From Halostreptopolyspora alba (GTDB taxonomy: Bacteria; Actinomycetota; Actinomycetes; Streptosporangiales; Streptosporangiaceae): 41,431 nucleotides of DNA. Positions 8,490 through 16,654 of this stretch are shown here, piece by piece; the stretch's first letter is position 1, and each line of letters begins with the position of its first letter. Where the stretch lies: assembly GCA_003725585.1 (NCBI GenBank), contig RJMB01000033.1:1-41431 (forward strand). Direction: 5' to 3'. A program made the position numbers and the translations under genes. A model generated the notes under the pieces. That model did not search any database. It was not told the origin of the DNA and was given only the letters and a program-made list of their open reading frames with translations.

Positions 8490-9145
8490 CGGGCCCGTTC
8501 ACCAGCGCGGGGCCGGCACCGGTCCCCGCCACCGTCAGTCGCGAGGAGGGGGCGCGCCACGCCCGCGACGAGCTGTCCGAACGGATCTACCAGGACGCGG
8601 AGCCCGGCCCGATCGAGTGGGTCATCATCCGGGTCAACGAGGCGTTGTCCTGGATGGAGGCGCACCTGGGCGGCGTGCTCCCCGGCGGCTGGCCGCTGCT
8701 CGGCCTGCTTCTGGGACTGCTGCTCGCGCTTCTGGCCGGGCTGCTCCTCTACACCCGGCCGGTCCGACGGGCCAAGCGTCACCGCGCGGTGCTGCCCACG
8801 GGGGCGCCCCACACCGCCGCCGATCACCGCGCCACGGCCGACGAACACGCCGCGGCCGGCGCGTACGGCGAGGCCGTTCGGGAACGCCTGCGCGCGGTCA
8901 CCCGGGACCTGGAGGAGCGTGCCATCATCACGCCCCGACCCGGGCGGACCGCGACCGAACTGGCCACCGAGGCATCCGCCGCTCTCCCGGATCGAAGGGA
9001 GGCGCTGCACGACGCGGCCGCGTTGTTCAACGACGTTGTCTATGGGGACCGGGCGGCCACCGCCGACGACGAGCGGTCCCTGCGCGAGCTGGATGACCGG
9101 CTTCGCCAGACACGACCCGCGGGCGACGGGGGGTCGACCGCATGA
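8486..9145 (+). CDS. DUF4129 domain membrane protein
   Basis: The 219-residue protein has one membrane segment (about 68-90, Leu-rich) and a soluble C-terminal DUF4129 region containing AAGAYGEAVRERLRAVTRDLEERAII and PGRTATELA, a pattern typical of the domain. The start is a GTG overlapping the previous stop, and its own stop overlaps the following ATG, so all three genes are translationally coupled. DUF4129 proteins occur with DUF4350, MoxR and DUF58 in actinobacteria. The function is unknown; a scaffold or assembly role with the MoxR ATPase is inferred from linkage only. Confidence 0.85.
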   Translation: MTGPFTSAGPAPVPATVSREEGARHARDELSERIYQDAEPGPIEWVIIRVNEALSWMEAHLGGVLPGGWPLLGLLLGLLLALLAGLLLYTRPVRRAKRHRAVLPTGAPHTAADHRATADEHAAAGAYGEAVRERLRAVTRDLEERAIITPRPGRTATELATEASAALPDRREALHDAAALFNDVVYGDRAATADDERSLRELDDRLRQTRPAGDGGSTA

Positions 9146-10335
9146 GCGCGACCACCCCCGCCCCAACGCGCACAGGGCCGGGTGGCCCGTCCCCGGTGAC
9201 GCCGGGCCTGGGTGACCTGTGGCGCCGGGCGCGCGGCCCGTTGGCGTTCCTCGGCGGGCTGGTCCTCCTCGCGGTGATGCTGTCGCTGGGTGCGGAGCGG
9301 ACCAACGAGGGGGTTCTGGACCCCGAAGGCCCCAACCCCGAGGGAACCCGCGCCCTGGCCGAGATCCTGCGGGAACGCGGCTCTGACGTCACGGTCGCGC
9401 GCGGCACCGAGGAAGCTCTCGTCGCCGCGGGCAGCGGCACCGTCACGATCGTCGCGCACTCGCACCGGCTACTGCCCGAGGAACTCGACCAGCTCGCCGG
9501 CAGCCCCGGCGATCTGGTGCTGATCCAGCCAACCACGCAGGCGCTCGACAGGCTCGCGCCCGGCGTCCACGTGGTCGACCGCGCCGAGGCCCCGGGGGCC
9601 ACCCTGAGTCCCGACTGCGACCTGCCGGCGGCGCGCACGGCGGGGGAGGCCGACACCGGCGGGGAACTGTACGCCACCGACGGGGAGACCGAGGCGGTGT
9701 CCTGCTACCCCTCCGGCGACGGCGTGTCGATCGTCCAGGTGCCACGCGACGGCGGTGTCACCACGGTGCTGGGCACCGGCGCACCACTCACCAACGAGCA
9801 CCTGGCCGGCCAGGGCAACGCCGCGCTCGCGCTGAACCTGGTGGGCGAGCGTGACGCGGTGTGGTTCCTGCCCGACGTCCCCACCCACGCCGAGCGGGCC
9901 ACCCTGTGGGACCTGCTGCCGTCCGCGTTGCTGATGGCACTGGTGCCGTTCGGGGCCGGGCTGTTGCTTCTCGCGCTGTGGCGCGGCCGCAGGGTGGGAC
10001 CCCTGGTCACGGAGCGGCTACCGGTGGTGGTGCGCTCCTTTGAGACCACCGAGGGCCGGGCCCGGCTCTACGCCGCCCGCCGCGCGCGTGACCGCGCGGC
10101 CACGGCACTGCGGTCCGGAGTCATCGAGCGGGTGCGCCCCGCCCTGGGGCTCGGTCCCGAGGCGTCACCCGAGTCCGTGGTCACGGCGATAGCCGAACGC
10201 ACCGGCGACGGCCCGGAGCAGCTCAGGGCGCTACTGTACGGTGACGCCACCGAAGAGGGGGGTGACGTGCCCGACGACTCCGCCCTGGTCCGACTCGCCG
10301 ACGACCTCGACGCGCTGGAGGGGCGGCTGCGATGA
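9142..10335 (+). CDS. DUF4350 domain membrane protein
   Basis: The 397-residue protein has an N-terminal membrane segment (about 33-50), then an extracytoplasmic DUF4350 domain beginning GPNPEGTRALAEILRERG. A second membrane segment lies at about 253-278, followed by a cytoplasmic tail of some 115 residues rich in Arg, Ala and Glu. DUF4350 has a class I glutamine-amidotransferase-like fold, but I see no catalytic triad. It starts with ATG overlapping the DUF4129 stop (ATGA) and lies 100 bases before moxR. It corresponds in context to M. tuberculosis Rv3691. Confidence 0.85.
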   Translation: MSATTPAPTRTGPGGPSPVTPGLGDLWRRARGPLAFLGGLVLLAVMLSLGAERTNEGVLDPEGPNPEGTRALAEILRERGSDVTVARGTEEALVAAGSGTVTIVAHSHRLLPEELDQLAGSPGDLVLIQPTTQALDRLAPGVHVVDRAEAPGATLSPDCDLPAARTAGEADTGGELYATDGETEAVSCYPSGDGVSIVQVPRDGGVTTVLGTGAPLTNEHLAGQGNAALALNLVGERDAVWFLPDVPTHAERATLWDLLPSALLMALVPFGAGLLLLALWRGRRVGPLVTERLPVVVRSFETTEGRARLYAARRARDRAATALRSGVIERVRPALGLGPEASPESVVTAIAERTGDGPEQLRALLYGDATEEGGDVPDDSALVRLADDLDALEGRLR

Positions 10336-10435
10336 CCACCGGCGTGCCCGCCGCACCCCCCGGAACGAGCACCGCCCTCCTGGGTGCGACACCGCACCGC
10401 TCGATGCCCCGACGAACGCCTGATGAGAGAGGTAC

Positions 10436-11425
10436 GTGCCTGACGTGACCGCCACCACCCACGATCAGCCCTCCGCGGAAGAGGCGCGGGCCGCGCTGAC
10501 CGCGCTTCGCGACGAGGTCGCCAAGGCCGTGGTCGGCCAGGACGAGACCGTGACCGGCATGGTCGTCGCCCTGCTGAGCCGCGGGCACGTCCTCATGGAG
10601 GGCGTGCCCGGTGTCGCCAAGACGCTGCTGGTGCGGACGCTCGCGGCCGCGCTCTCCCTGGACCACAAACGTACCCAGTTCACCCCGGACCTGATGCCGG
10701 GCGACATCACCGGGTCGCTGGTCTACGACGCGCGCACGGCGAGGTTCGAGTTCCACGAGGGGCCGGTGTTCACCAACCTGTTCCTGGCCGACGAGATCAA
10801 CCGGACCCCACCGAAGACGCAGGCCGCGCTGCTCGAGGCGATGGAGGAGCGGCAGGTGAGCGTCGAGGGTCGGCCCACGGCGCTGGCCGACCCCTTCGTG
10901 GTCATCGCGACACAGAACCCCGTGGAGTACGAGGGCACCTACCCGCTGCCGGAGGCGCAGCTCGACCGGTTCCTGCTGGAGCTGGTGGTTCCGCTGCCGG
11001 GACGGGACGAGGAGGTCGGGATGCTCACCCGGCACTCCGAGGGGTTCGACCCGGGCGACCTGAAGGCCGCCGGGGTGCGGCCGGTGGCCGGGGAGACCGA
11101 GCTACGCGCCGCCCGGGAGGCGGTGGCGCACACTCGGGTCGCCCCCGAGGTGTTGGCCTACATCGTCGACGTGTGCCGGGCGACCCGGCAGTCGCCGTCG
11201 CTCCAGCTCGGCGCCTCGCCGCGGGGCGCGACAGCGCTGCTGCGCACCAGTCGCGCCTGGGCGTGGCTGGCGGGGCGCGACTATGTCACCCCCGACGACG
11301 TTAAGGCCCTGGCCAAGCCCACGCTGCGGCACCGGGTCTCACTACGCCCCGAGGCGGAGCTGGAGGGGGCCAGCACCAGCGGCATCATCGACGGTGTGCT
11401 GGCGTCGGTCCCGGTGCCGCGCTGA
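10436..11425 (+). CDS. MoxR-family AAA+ ATPase
   Basis: MoxR ATPases act as chaperones, often helping to assemble or activate complexes that contain von Willebrand factor type A-like proteins such as DUF58. The 329-residue product has Walker A GVPGVAKT (56-63), Walker B LFLADE (115-120) followed by INRTPPKTQAALLEAMEERQ, sensor 1 around VIATQNP, and a C-terminal lid with LGASPRGATALLR. The start is GTG, with GAGAGG three to nine bases upstream. It belongs with DUF4129/DUF4350 upstream and DUF58 downstream, but here a gene on the opposite strand separates it from DUF58. Confidence 0.93.
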   Translation: MPDVTATTHDQPSAEEARAALTALRDEVAKAVVGQDETVTGMVVALLSRGHVLMEGVPGVAKTLLVRTLAAALSLDHKRTQFTPDLMPGDITGSLVYDARTARFEFHEGPVFTNLFLADEINRTPPKTQAALLEAMEERQVSVEGRPTALADPFVVIATQNPVEYEGTYPLPEAQLDRFLLELVVPLPGRDEEVGMLTRHSEGFDPGDLKAAGVRPVAGETELRAAREAVAHTRVAPEVLAYIVDVCRATRQSPSLQLGASPRGATALLRTSRAWAWLAGRDYVTPDDVKALAKPTLRHRVSLRPEAELEGASTSGIIDGVLASVPVPR

Positions 11426-11469
11426 CCGACCGGCCCGGTCGCCCCGGCGCGCTCCCGTGGGGGCCGGGA

Positions 11470-11484
11470 CCACGCCGGGCGTGG
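11470..11484. terminator. Short dyad between convergent moxR and the 11487 gene
   Basis: CCACGCC (11470-11476) and GGCGTGG (11478-11484) form a perfect dyad around one base, foldable as a five-pair stem with a five-base loop. It sits two bases beyond the end of the minus-strand gene and 45 bases past the moxR stop. The placement suits a bidirectional terminator, but no U-tract follows, so intrinsic termination is uncertain. Confidence 0.4.
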
Positions 11485-11486
11485 CT

Positions 11487-12029
11487 TCAGGCGAGGACGG
11501 CCTCCGCTGTGTCGACGGTGACCACCGGTAGTGGACCGGAATGGTCCCCGTCGAGGGGAATGGGGCCACCGATGGGGTCGAGGGCGGCGGGTTCGTGGGC
11601 ACCGGCCTTATCGGCGGTGACACCGGGGGCGGAGGAGCCCGCGGACTCGGGGGAGTCGACGCCTTCGGCTGTGGGGGTGGCACCGTGGCTGTCGCGCCAC
11701 AGTGCCAGCAGCAGCGTGTCGGAGTCCGCGGCCTCGATCAGGCCGCCGGGGGCCGCGGCCCAGTAGGACTGGGTGGCCTCGCCGAACCAGATGACCACGC
11801 CGGGGTGGCGGGTCTGCACGGCGATGGCCGTGCGGTGTTCGGCCGCGAACTCGGCGGTGTGGCCGCACAACCGCGGCTGGTGGAAGGCGCGCCGCGTGCG
11901 GCACTCCGGGTGGGCGCACTCCGAGCAGTGTGTGGTGTTCACATCCTGTGATTCGGTCGTGCCGGCGGAGCTGGTGGCTGGGCTGGTCTCAGTCACTGGT
12001 TCCATTCCGTTCTCGTTCTCCCACGTCAT
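11487..12029 (-). CDS. Hypothetical protein with a Cys-rich N-terminal cluster
   Basis: I do not recognise this 180-residue product. It has a polar, Glu/Thr-rich start (1-32), then a compact Cys cluster C35-x2-C38-x4-C43-x11-C55 followed by His57 that could bind zinc. A small alpha/beta-like segment follows (about 60-112, including GVVIWFGEATQSYWAA), then a low-complexity acidic tail. The start is placed at the ATG at 12029; a GTG at 12110 preceded by GGGGTGG would add 27 residues, and the ATG at 12005 is also possible. It is oriented against moxR and DUF58 and splits that normally contiguous pair. The codon pattern is host-like, so it is likely a true gene. Confidence 0.65.
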   Translation of the reverse strand: MTWENENGMEPVTETSPATSSAGTTESQDVNTTHCSECAHPECRTRRAFHQPRLCGHTAEFAAEHRTAIAVQTRHPGVVIWFGEATQSYWAAAPGGLIEAADSDTLLLALWRDSHGATPTAEGVDSPESAGSSAPGVTADKAGAHEPAALDPIGGPIPLDGDHSGPLPVVTVDTAEAVLA

Positions 12030-12383
12030 GGCCCCGCGTCCGGGAGAGGTGGGGTGCGCCTTCCCGGGGCCGCGTGAGGGGCACGGACGTGGCTTGCGTC
12101 GAGTTGCCACGGGATTACCACCCCGAGCATGACTGTAACCGAGAGTATCTAACCAATGACTGTATGACCAAGAATTCGGAGTCCTCAACCTGAGGATCTG
12201 GCCTCTTGCCACACGAGGCCGGTGTTCCACCGGTCGCGCCAAGGCACGCCCATGTCGAACTCGCGGCCGCCCGTTATCCACCTGGGTTGGCGGGCGGCGC
12301 TCTCGTAGCGGGTAGATTGCTGGCCAGCCGGACAGTCCGCGTGGGGCACCACCGAAGCCGGCACCGGCCGGCACCCCGGAAGT
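12030..12383. promoter_or_regulatory. Divergent control region before DUF58
   Basis: This 354-bp stretch lies between divergent genes. It holds two copies of ATGACTGTA (12129-12137 and 12156-12164), 27 bp apart, in a locally AT-richer patch, and a perfect hairpin TCCTCA-ACC-TGAGGA at 12182-12196. The repeated element is a candidate regulator site for either gene. If the GTG at 12110 is the true start of the minus-strand gene, the repeats lie immediately upstream of it. Confidence 0.4.
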
Positions 12384-13736
12384 GTGGCTGCCGGCACGAG
12401 GCACGTGAAGTCACGACGAGACGGGGTGGGACGGTTGGCCGTCACAGGACGGGCGGTGTTCGTCGCGTTCTCCGGTGCGCTCGTGGTGCTCATCGCCGGC
12501 TCCACGGGCGTGTGGGTCGTTTGGGCGGTGCTCGCGACGCTCACCGCCGCGCTCGTCGTCGACCTGGCCCGTGCCCCGAGTCCGCGCGCCGTCACCTTCG
12601 AGCGCGACGGGGACACCTCGGTCCGGCTCGGCGAGCCCGCCACACTGACCCTGACCGTCAGCAACCCCGCGCACCGCACGCTGCGCGGCCTGGTCCGCGA
12701 CGCGTGGGCGCCGAGCGCGGGGGCCCAACCCACCACACACACCGTCTCGATCCCCGGTGGGGAGCGCCGCCGGATCACGACCCGGCTCATCCCGCGACGC
12801 CGGGGTGACCTGCCAGCCCGCGGGGTAACCGTGCGCAGCGTCGGCCCGCTGGGGCTGGCCGCCCGGCAGTGCACCCACGACGTCCCCTGGACCGTCCGCG
12901 CGCTCCCACCGTTCCACAGCCGCCGCCACCTGCCGGGCAAGCTCGCCCGGCTACGGGAGTTGGACGGGCAGCACAGCGCCCTGGTGCGCGGTCAGGGCAG
13001 CGAGTTCGACTCGCTGAGGGAGTACGTGCCGGGCGACGACGTCCGTTCGATCGACTGGCGCGCCACCGCGCGCAGCGACACTGTCGTCGTGCGCACGTGG
13101 CGCCCCGAACGCGACCGCCGCATCCTGCTGGTACTCGACACCGGACGCACCTCCGCCGGCCGGGTGGGCGACACCCCCCGGCTCGACCACGCCATGGACG
13201 CCGCGTTGTTGCTGGCCGCCCTGGCCGTGAAGGCCGGCGACCGGGTCGACCTACTGGCCTACGACCGGCGCGTTCGCGCCCAGGTCCGCAGCCACGGGCG
13301 CGGTAGCACGGTTCCCGCGATCGTCCAGGCGATGGCGCCGTTGGAACCGGAGCTGGTGGAGTCCGACTCCGCCGGTCTCGTATCCACCGTCCTGGGTGGG
13401 CACAGCCGATCCCGGCAGCTCGTGGTGCTGCTCACCGACCTCAACGCCACCGCGATGGAGGAGGGGCTCCTCCCGATGCTGCCGGCGTTGACCGCGCGGC
13501 ACCTGCTGCTGGTCGCCGCCGTGGGCGATCCGCGCGTCACCGAGATGGCGGCCGAGCGCGGCGACGCCCGTTCGGTGTACCGGGCAGCGGCGGCCGAGCG
13601 CACCCTCTCCGACCGCCACCGGATCACCACCGAGCTGCGTCGATACGGCGCCGAGGTCGTTGACGCCGACCCGGAGCACATCGCGCCCGCCCTGGCCGAC
13701 GCCTACATCGCGCTCAAGGCCCAGGGCCGGCTCTGA
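12384..13736 (+). CDS. DUF58 domain membrane protein
   Basis: DUF58 proteins are membrane-anchored, von Willebrand A-like partners of MoxR ATPases. The 450-residue product has two closely spaced hydrophobic segments (about 20-60). An extracytoplasmic-type beta region (70-185) follows, then the DUF58 signature GSEFDSLREYVPGDDVRSID (about 209-228) with WRATAR after it. The C-terminal half carries LLVLDTGRTS and LVVLLTDLNATAMEEG, matching the vWA-like fold, with the MIDAS-type DxSxS only partly kept (DTGRTS). GTG at 12384 was taken as start; in-frame GTGs at 12405 and 12426 are possible and no upstream ribosome site decides it. Confidence 0.88.
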   Translation: MAAGTRHVKSRRDGVGRLAVTGRAVFVAFSGALVVLIAGSTGVWVVWAVLATLTAALVVDLARAPSPRAVTFERDGDTSVRLGEPATLTLTVSNPAHRTLRGLVRDAWAPSAGAQPTTHTVSIPGGERRRITTRLIPRRRGDLPARGVTVRSVGPLGLAARQCTHDVPWTVRALPPFHSRRHLPGKLARLRELDGQHSALVRGQGSEFDSLREYVPGDDVRSIDWRATARSDTVVVRTWRPERDRRILLVLDTGRTSAGRVGDTPRLDHAMDAALLLAALAVKAGDRVDLLAYDRRVRAQVRSHGRGSTVPAIVQAMAPLEPELVESDSAGLVSTVLGGHSRSRQLVVLLTDLNATAMEEGLLPMLPALTARHLLLVAAVGDPRVTEMAAERGDARSVYRAAAAERTLSDRHRITTELRRYGAEVVDADPEHIAPALADAYIALKAQGRL

Positions 13737-14166
13737 CGGCGGTCGGGAACGCCGCGCCCCTCGCCCGATGACGTTCTCGTGAGCGGTCACTCAGCCACAG
13801 CGGAAATACCGAAGGGCCGCCCGTCGAACGCGCCTCTGGAAATTAACCGATAACGCGAGTCCCGGCGCGAGCACGGCGTCCACGCTGATCCAAGCCTCGG
13901 GTGACTTTTTGGCGAACATCGCTCGACCGCATTGTCGACACGAATTTTCGACAGGCTGAAAAATACCCATACCCCTTGCCCCCACCCGCCCGCGAATCCC
14001 CTAAAACCCTCTATTCACCTGCGAAAACGAGTTTTTTCAGCATCGCGTCCCCCGCTGGGCCACCCCCCCATCCCCGCATCGGGGAAATTCCGCCGGTTCG
14101 TTGCGTGGCCGGCGTCGCCCCTAGCCTGAAGAACCGCTTCGGAAATTCCGGGAGGGTAAGGGAGAA
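13737..14166 (+). promoter_or_regulatory. AT-richer control region of the pilin-like cassette
   Basis: This 430-bp stretch has no gene and is visibly richer in A/T than its surroundings, with T5-T6 runs at 13904-13908 and 14032-14037. TAGCCT at 14122-14127 is a good -10 match (TAnnnT), with TTGCGT at 14101-14106 as a weak -35. GGAAATTCCG occurs twice, at 14083-14092 and 14141-14150. The second copy is a perfect dyad (CGGAA-A-TTCCG from 14140) just downstream of the predicted start, so the pair looks like operators flanking a promoter. Another inverted repeat TGTCGA-N9-TCGACA lies at 13933-13953. Regulators are unknown. Confidence 0.4.
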
Positions 14167-15690
14167 ATGGTGCCTGATCACCTTCGGGGTTCACGCGGTG
14201 ACCGTGGGTCGGGGTTCACGGAGTACGCGGCGGTCATCATCCTGGTCGCTTCCGTGGCCGCCACGGCGACCGTGACATTCTCGAACCGCCCCGAGGGCCT
14301 CGGCGAGTACATCATCTGCCGCATCACCAGCGTCTTCGCCGGCGGTGGTGGCGGCGACTGCGAACTCCCCTCCGGTGGGCGGGCCGGAGAGGGTGGACAG
14401 GCCCAAGAGAGCGAGCGGGCCGGGCGGGACTCCGACGAGCGGGACTTCACCCCGCCCCGGTGTGAGGCGTACCAGACCAGGGACAGCGCCGGGTACTCCC
14501 TCTACGTCGGCCTCTTCAAGTTCGGCGAGGAGTACGCCTTCATGGAGCAGCAGATGGCCGACGGCAGTTACCGGCTCACCCTCGTTCCGCAGGGCGAGCT
14601 CGGCGTGGAGGGCAAGGCGTTCCAGCTCAAAGGCAGTGCCGGGGAGGAGTACCAGTTGGGCGCCGAGGCCAAGATCGGTGCCTACCTCAAAGCCTCGGTC
14701 GGTGACACCTGGATCTTCGACAGCGAGCAGGAGGCGGACCGCTTCCGGGACGACATCGTGGAGAACCAGGTGGCCCAGCAGAGCATGCAGTCTCCCCAGG
14801 GGGGCGCCGGCGCCGCGATCTACTACTGGCTGAACCCGCCGCCGGAGATCCCCGACCCGAAGCTGACCACGGTCACCGGCCGGTTGGAGGGTGGAGGTGT
14901 CGCCGAAGGAGGGCTGAGCCTGGAACCATCCGGGGTGGAGACCCCGATCGACATCGGGACCGGCATCAACGCCCGGATCAAGTTCAGTGACCAGGTCGCC
15001 CATCGCACAGACACTCGCGACCCGGACAACCCGCTCACCGCCACCACTTACCAGTTCAGTGGGCAGGGCGCCATCGGCGGGGAGGTGGCCGGGAGGGGAG
15101 GCCAGGCCGAGGGGGAGATGTCCGGCGCTGTCCGTGTCGCCCGCAATGAGGCTGGTGAGCCCGTCGAGCTCGTCTACGTCACCACTGTCGAGGGTGGGCT
15201 GGCCAGCCGTGACCGCTACGGCGGCAAGTACGAGAAGCACAAGGGAGGCGCCAAGGACAAGGACGGCGAGAGTACCGTGCACGAGACCCGCACCACCCTC
15301 AAGCTGGACACTCCCGAGGAACGCGCGATCGCCGAGGAGTACATACAACGGGAGGGAGCGGAAGGGCTGATCGGTGGGTCGAAGCTCGCCTTCAGCCAGA
15401 TGTTCTCCGACGACGACGACCTGTTCACCGAGCCGCCGGACAACGGTGACGAGTTCGAACGGCTGATGTACGAGAAGGCGACGGTCTCCAACATCACCCA
15501 GGACAAGACCACCGACATCAACACCTACGGCGGGAAGGCGGCCATCGGGTTGGGCCTGGGCGCCAAGATCGGGACGGAATCCAGCGAGCAGCGCACCGTC
15601 GAGTCGCAACAGCTCGGGGCCCCGGACCCGGAGACCGGAACCCGCGAGTTCGAGGAGTACGAGGAATGCCTAGCCGTCTCGCACGAGTGA
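14167..15690 (+). CDS. Large protein with Flp/TadE-like class III signal (pilin-like)
   Basis: I do not recognise a family. The 507-residue product has a short basic N-terminus (1-14), then G14^S15-G-F-T-E19-Y20 and a hydrophobic helix to about residue 37. This matches a prepilin peptidase site (cleavage after Gly, Glu at +5, Tyr at +6) as in Flp/TadE pilins, but those are usually only 50-150 residues long. The remainder is acidic and Gly-rich with alternating small/hydrophobic strands (about 135-185, 232-275, 292-345, 455-470), suggesting an all-beta exported domain. Cys51, Cys65, Cys99 and Cys501 could form disulfides. GGGAGG and GGGAGA precede the ATG. The 3' end overlaps the lipoprotein gene by 25 bases. 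No pilus machinery is encoded in the window. Confidence 0.75.
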   Translation: MVPDHLRGSRGDRGSGFTEYAAVIILVASVAATATVTFSNRPEGLGEYIICRITSVFAGGGGGDCELPSGGRAGEGGQAQESERAGRDSDERDFTPPRCEAYQTRDSAGYSLYVGLFKFGEEYAFMEQQMADGSYRLTLVPQGELGVEGKAFQLKGSAGEEYQLGAEAKIGAYLKASVGDTWIFDSEQEADRFRDDIVENQVAQQSMQSPQGGAGAAIYYWLNPPPEIPDPKLTTVTGRLEGGGVAEGGLSLEPSGVETPIDIGTGINARIKFSDQVAHRTDTRDPDNPLTATTYQFSGQGAIGGEVAGRGGQAEGEMSGAVRVARNEAGEPVELVYVTTVEGGLASRDRYGGKYEKHKGGAKDKDGESTVHETRTTLKLDTPEERAIAEEYIQREGAEGLIGGSKLAFSQMFSDDDDLFTEPPDNGDEFERLMYEKATVSNITQDKTTDINTYGGKAAIGLGLGAKIGTESSEQRTVESQQLGAPDPETGTREFEEYEECLAVSHE

Positions 15691-16217
15691 AGGGGGTCAC
15701 CCGCGCGCTCCTCGTGGTCGCCGCGGTCACGAGCGCGGCCGCCTGTGGGCAAACATCCGAGCCGCTGGTGGCGGGATACCCCTTGGCGCTCGACCCCCCT
15801 CCGGGGTGGGTGGAGGTGCCCGAGGACCGCGAGGATCCCGACGAGGAGAACCACCCGGTCATCTACGCGGCCCAGCCCGAGGAGAACCCCGAGGACGCGG
15901 CCCTCGTGGTGCGGGTCTTCAGCGGTCAGGCCACCTCCGCCGCGCACGGGGTCGCTCTCGCCGACGGGACACGACACGAGAGCGGGCAGAACTACGAGCG
16001 CGAGGAACCGGCCGAACTGGACGTCCCCGGAGCCGAGGACGCCCGCCGGCTGGACTACACCTACACCTGCGCCGACACCGGCACCGACTGCTCGGGGACG
16101 GCCTTCGTGCTGCTGGGCGAGGAGGACCTGTACGTGGTGCGGGTGAGCATGCGGGAGGACGCCGTCTCCCCGGAAACGGTCGAGCGACTCGAGGAGTCCC
16201 TCGAGCTCACCGGGTGA
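15666..16217 (+). CDS. Putative secreted lipoprotein of the pilin-like cassette
   Basis: This 183-residue product begins with basic residues and a hydrophobic stretch (about 11-26) ending in SAAAC (Cys27), a plausible though non-ideal lipobox. The mature part is acidic (many Glu/Asp) with a small beta-rich domain containing PPGWVEVPED near its start and RLDYTYTCADTGTDCSGTAF (two Cys) near 130-147. It resembles small substrate-binding or PsbP-like actinobacterial lipoproteins in size only; function is unknown. The ATG lies inside the 3' end of the preceding gene with GAGGA just upstream, and the stop overlaps the next GTG, so the three genes form one translationally coupled unit. Confidence 0.75.
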   Translation: MPSRLARVKGVTRALLVVAAVTSAAACGQTSEPLVAGYPLALDPPPGWVEVPEDREDPDEENHPVIYAAQPEENPEDAALVVRVFSGQATSAAHGVALADGTRHESGQNYEREEPAELDVPGAEDARRLDYTYTCADTGTDCSGTAFVLLGEEDLYVVRVSMREDAVSPETVERLEESLELTG

Positions 16218-16645
16218 GCCTAGGGAAGGGAACACCACAGTTGCGGACAGCCTCCTGGACAGCGGGGATCGTCGTCGGCGGGTGGTTGGTCACCATGGCC
16301 GGTTACCTGCTGACCCACCTCGTGTTCGTCCCCCGGGCCGAGGCGTCCCCCGACACCACCAGCGACCCGGCCATCCCCGTCGAGGTGGCGGGCTTCCTGG
16401 TCGAGGCCGGGATCGTGGGCGTGGTGGTGGGGATCGGCGGGGCTCTCGCGGTCGGGCGGGCCGGGCTCGGGCGGCGCGTGGCCGCGGTGGTGGCCGCGAT
16501 CGGACCGGTGGCGCTCGTCACGATGGCGCTGCTGCTGTTGTACTCCTACGGAGGCTCCTCCGCGGGGGTGCTGTGGGGGGCCACCGCGATGATCACGGGA
16601 ACGGCGTTGGGAACCTACCTCGGTGTGGGCCGGCGCGGATCCTGA
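16214..16645 (+). CDS. Small polytopic membrane protein of the pilin-like cassette
   Basis: The 143-residue product has four predicted membrane segments (about 15-36, 54-78, 84-108 and 114-136) and no recognisable domain. Between the first two, a short loop contains PRAEASPDTTSDPAIP. The GTG at 16214 overlaps the lipoprotein stop (GTGA) and was chosen as start; a TTG at 16241, preceded by GGGAAGGGA at nine bases, is an alternative that removes nine residues. It ends nine bases before the convergent SpoIIM gene. It may anchor or export its two operon partners, but that is inferred from linkage only. Confidence 0.7.
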   Translation: MSLGKGTPQLRTASWTAGIVVGGWLVTMAGYLLTHLVFVPRAEASPDTTSDPAIPVEVAGFLVEAGIVGVVVGIGGALAVGRAGLGRRVAAVVAAIGPVALVTMALLLLYSYGGSSAGVLWGATAMITGTALGTYLGVGRRGS

Positions 16646-16654
16646 GGAGTGTGC

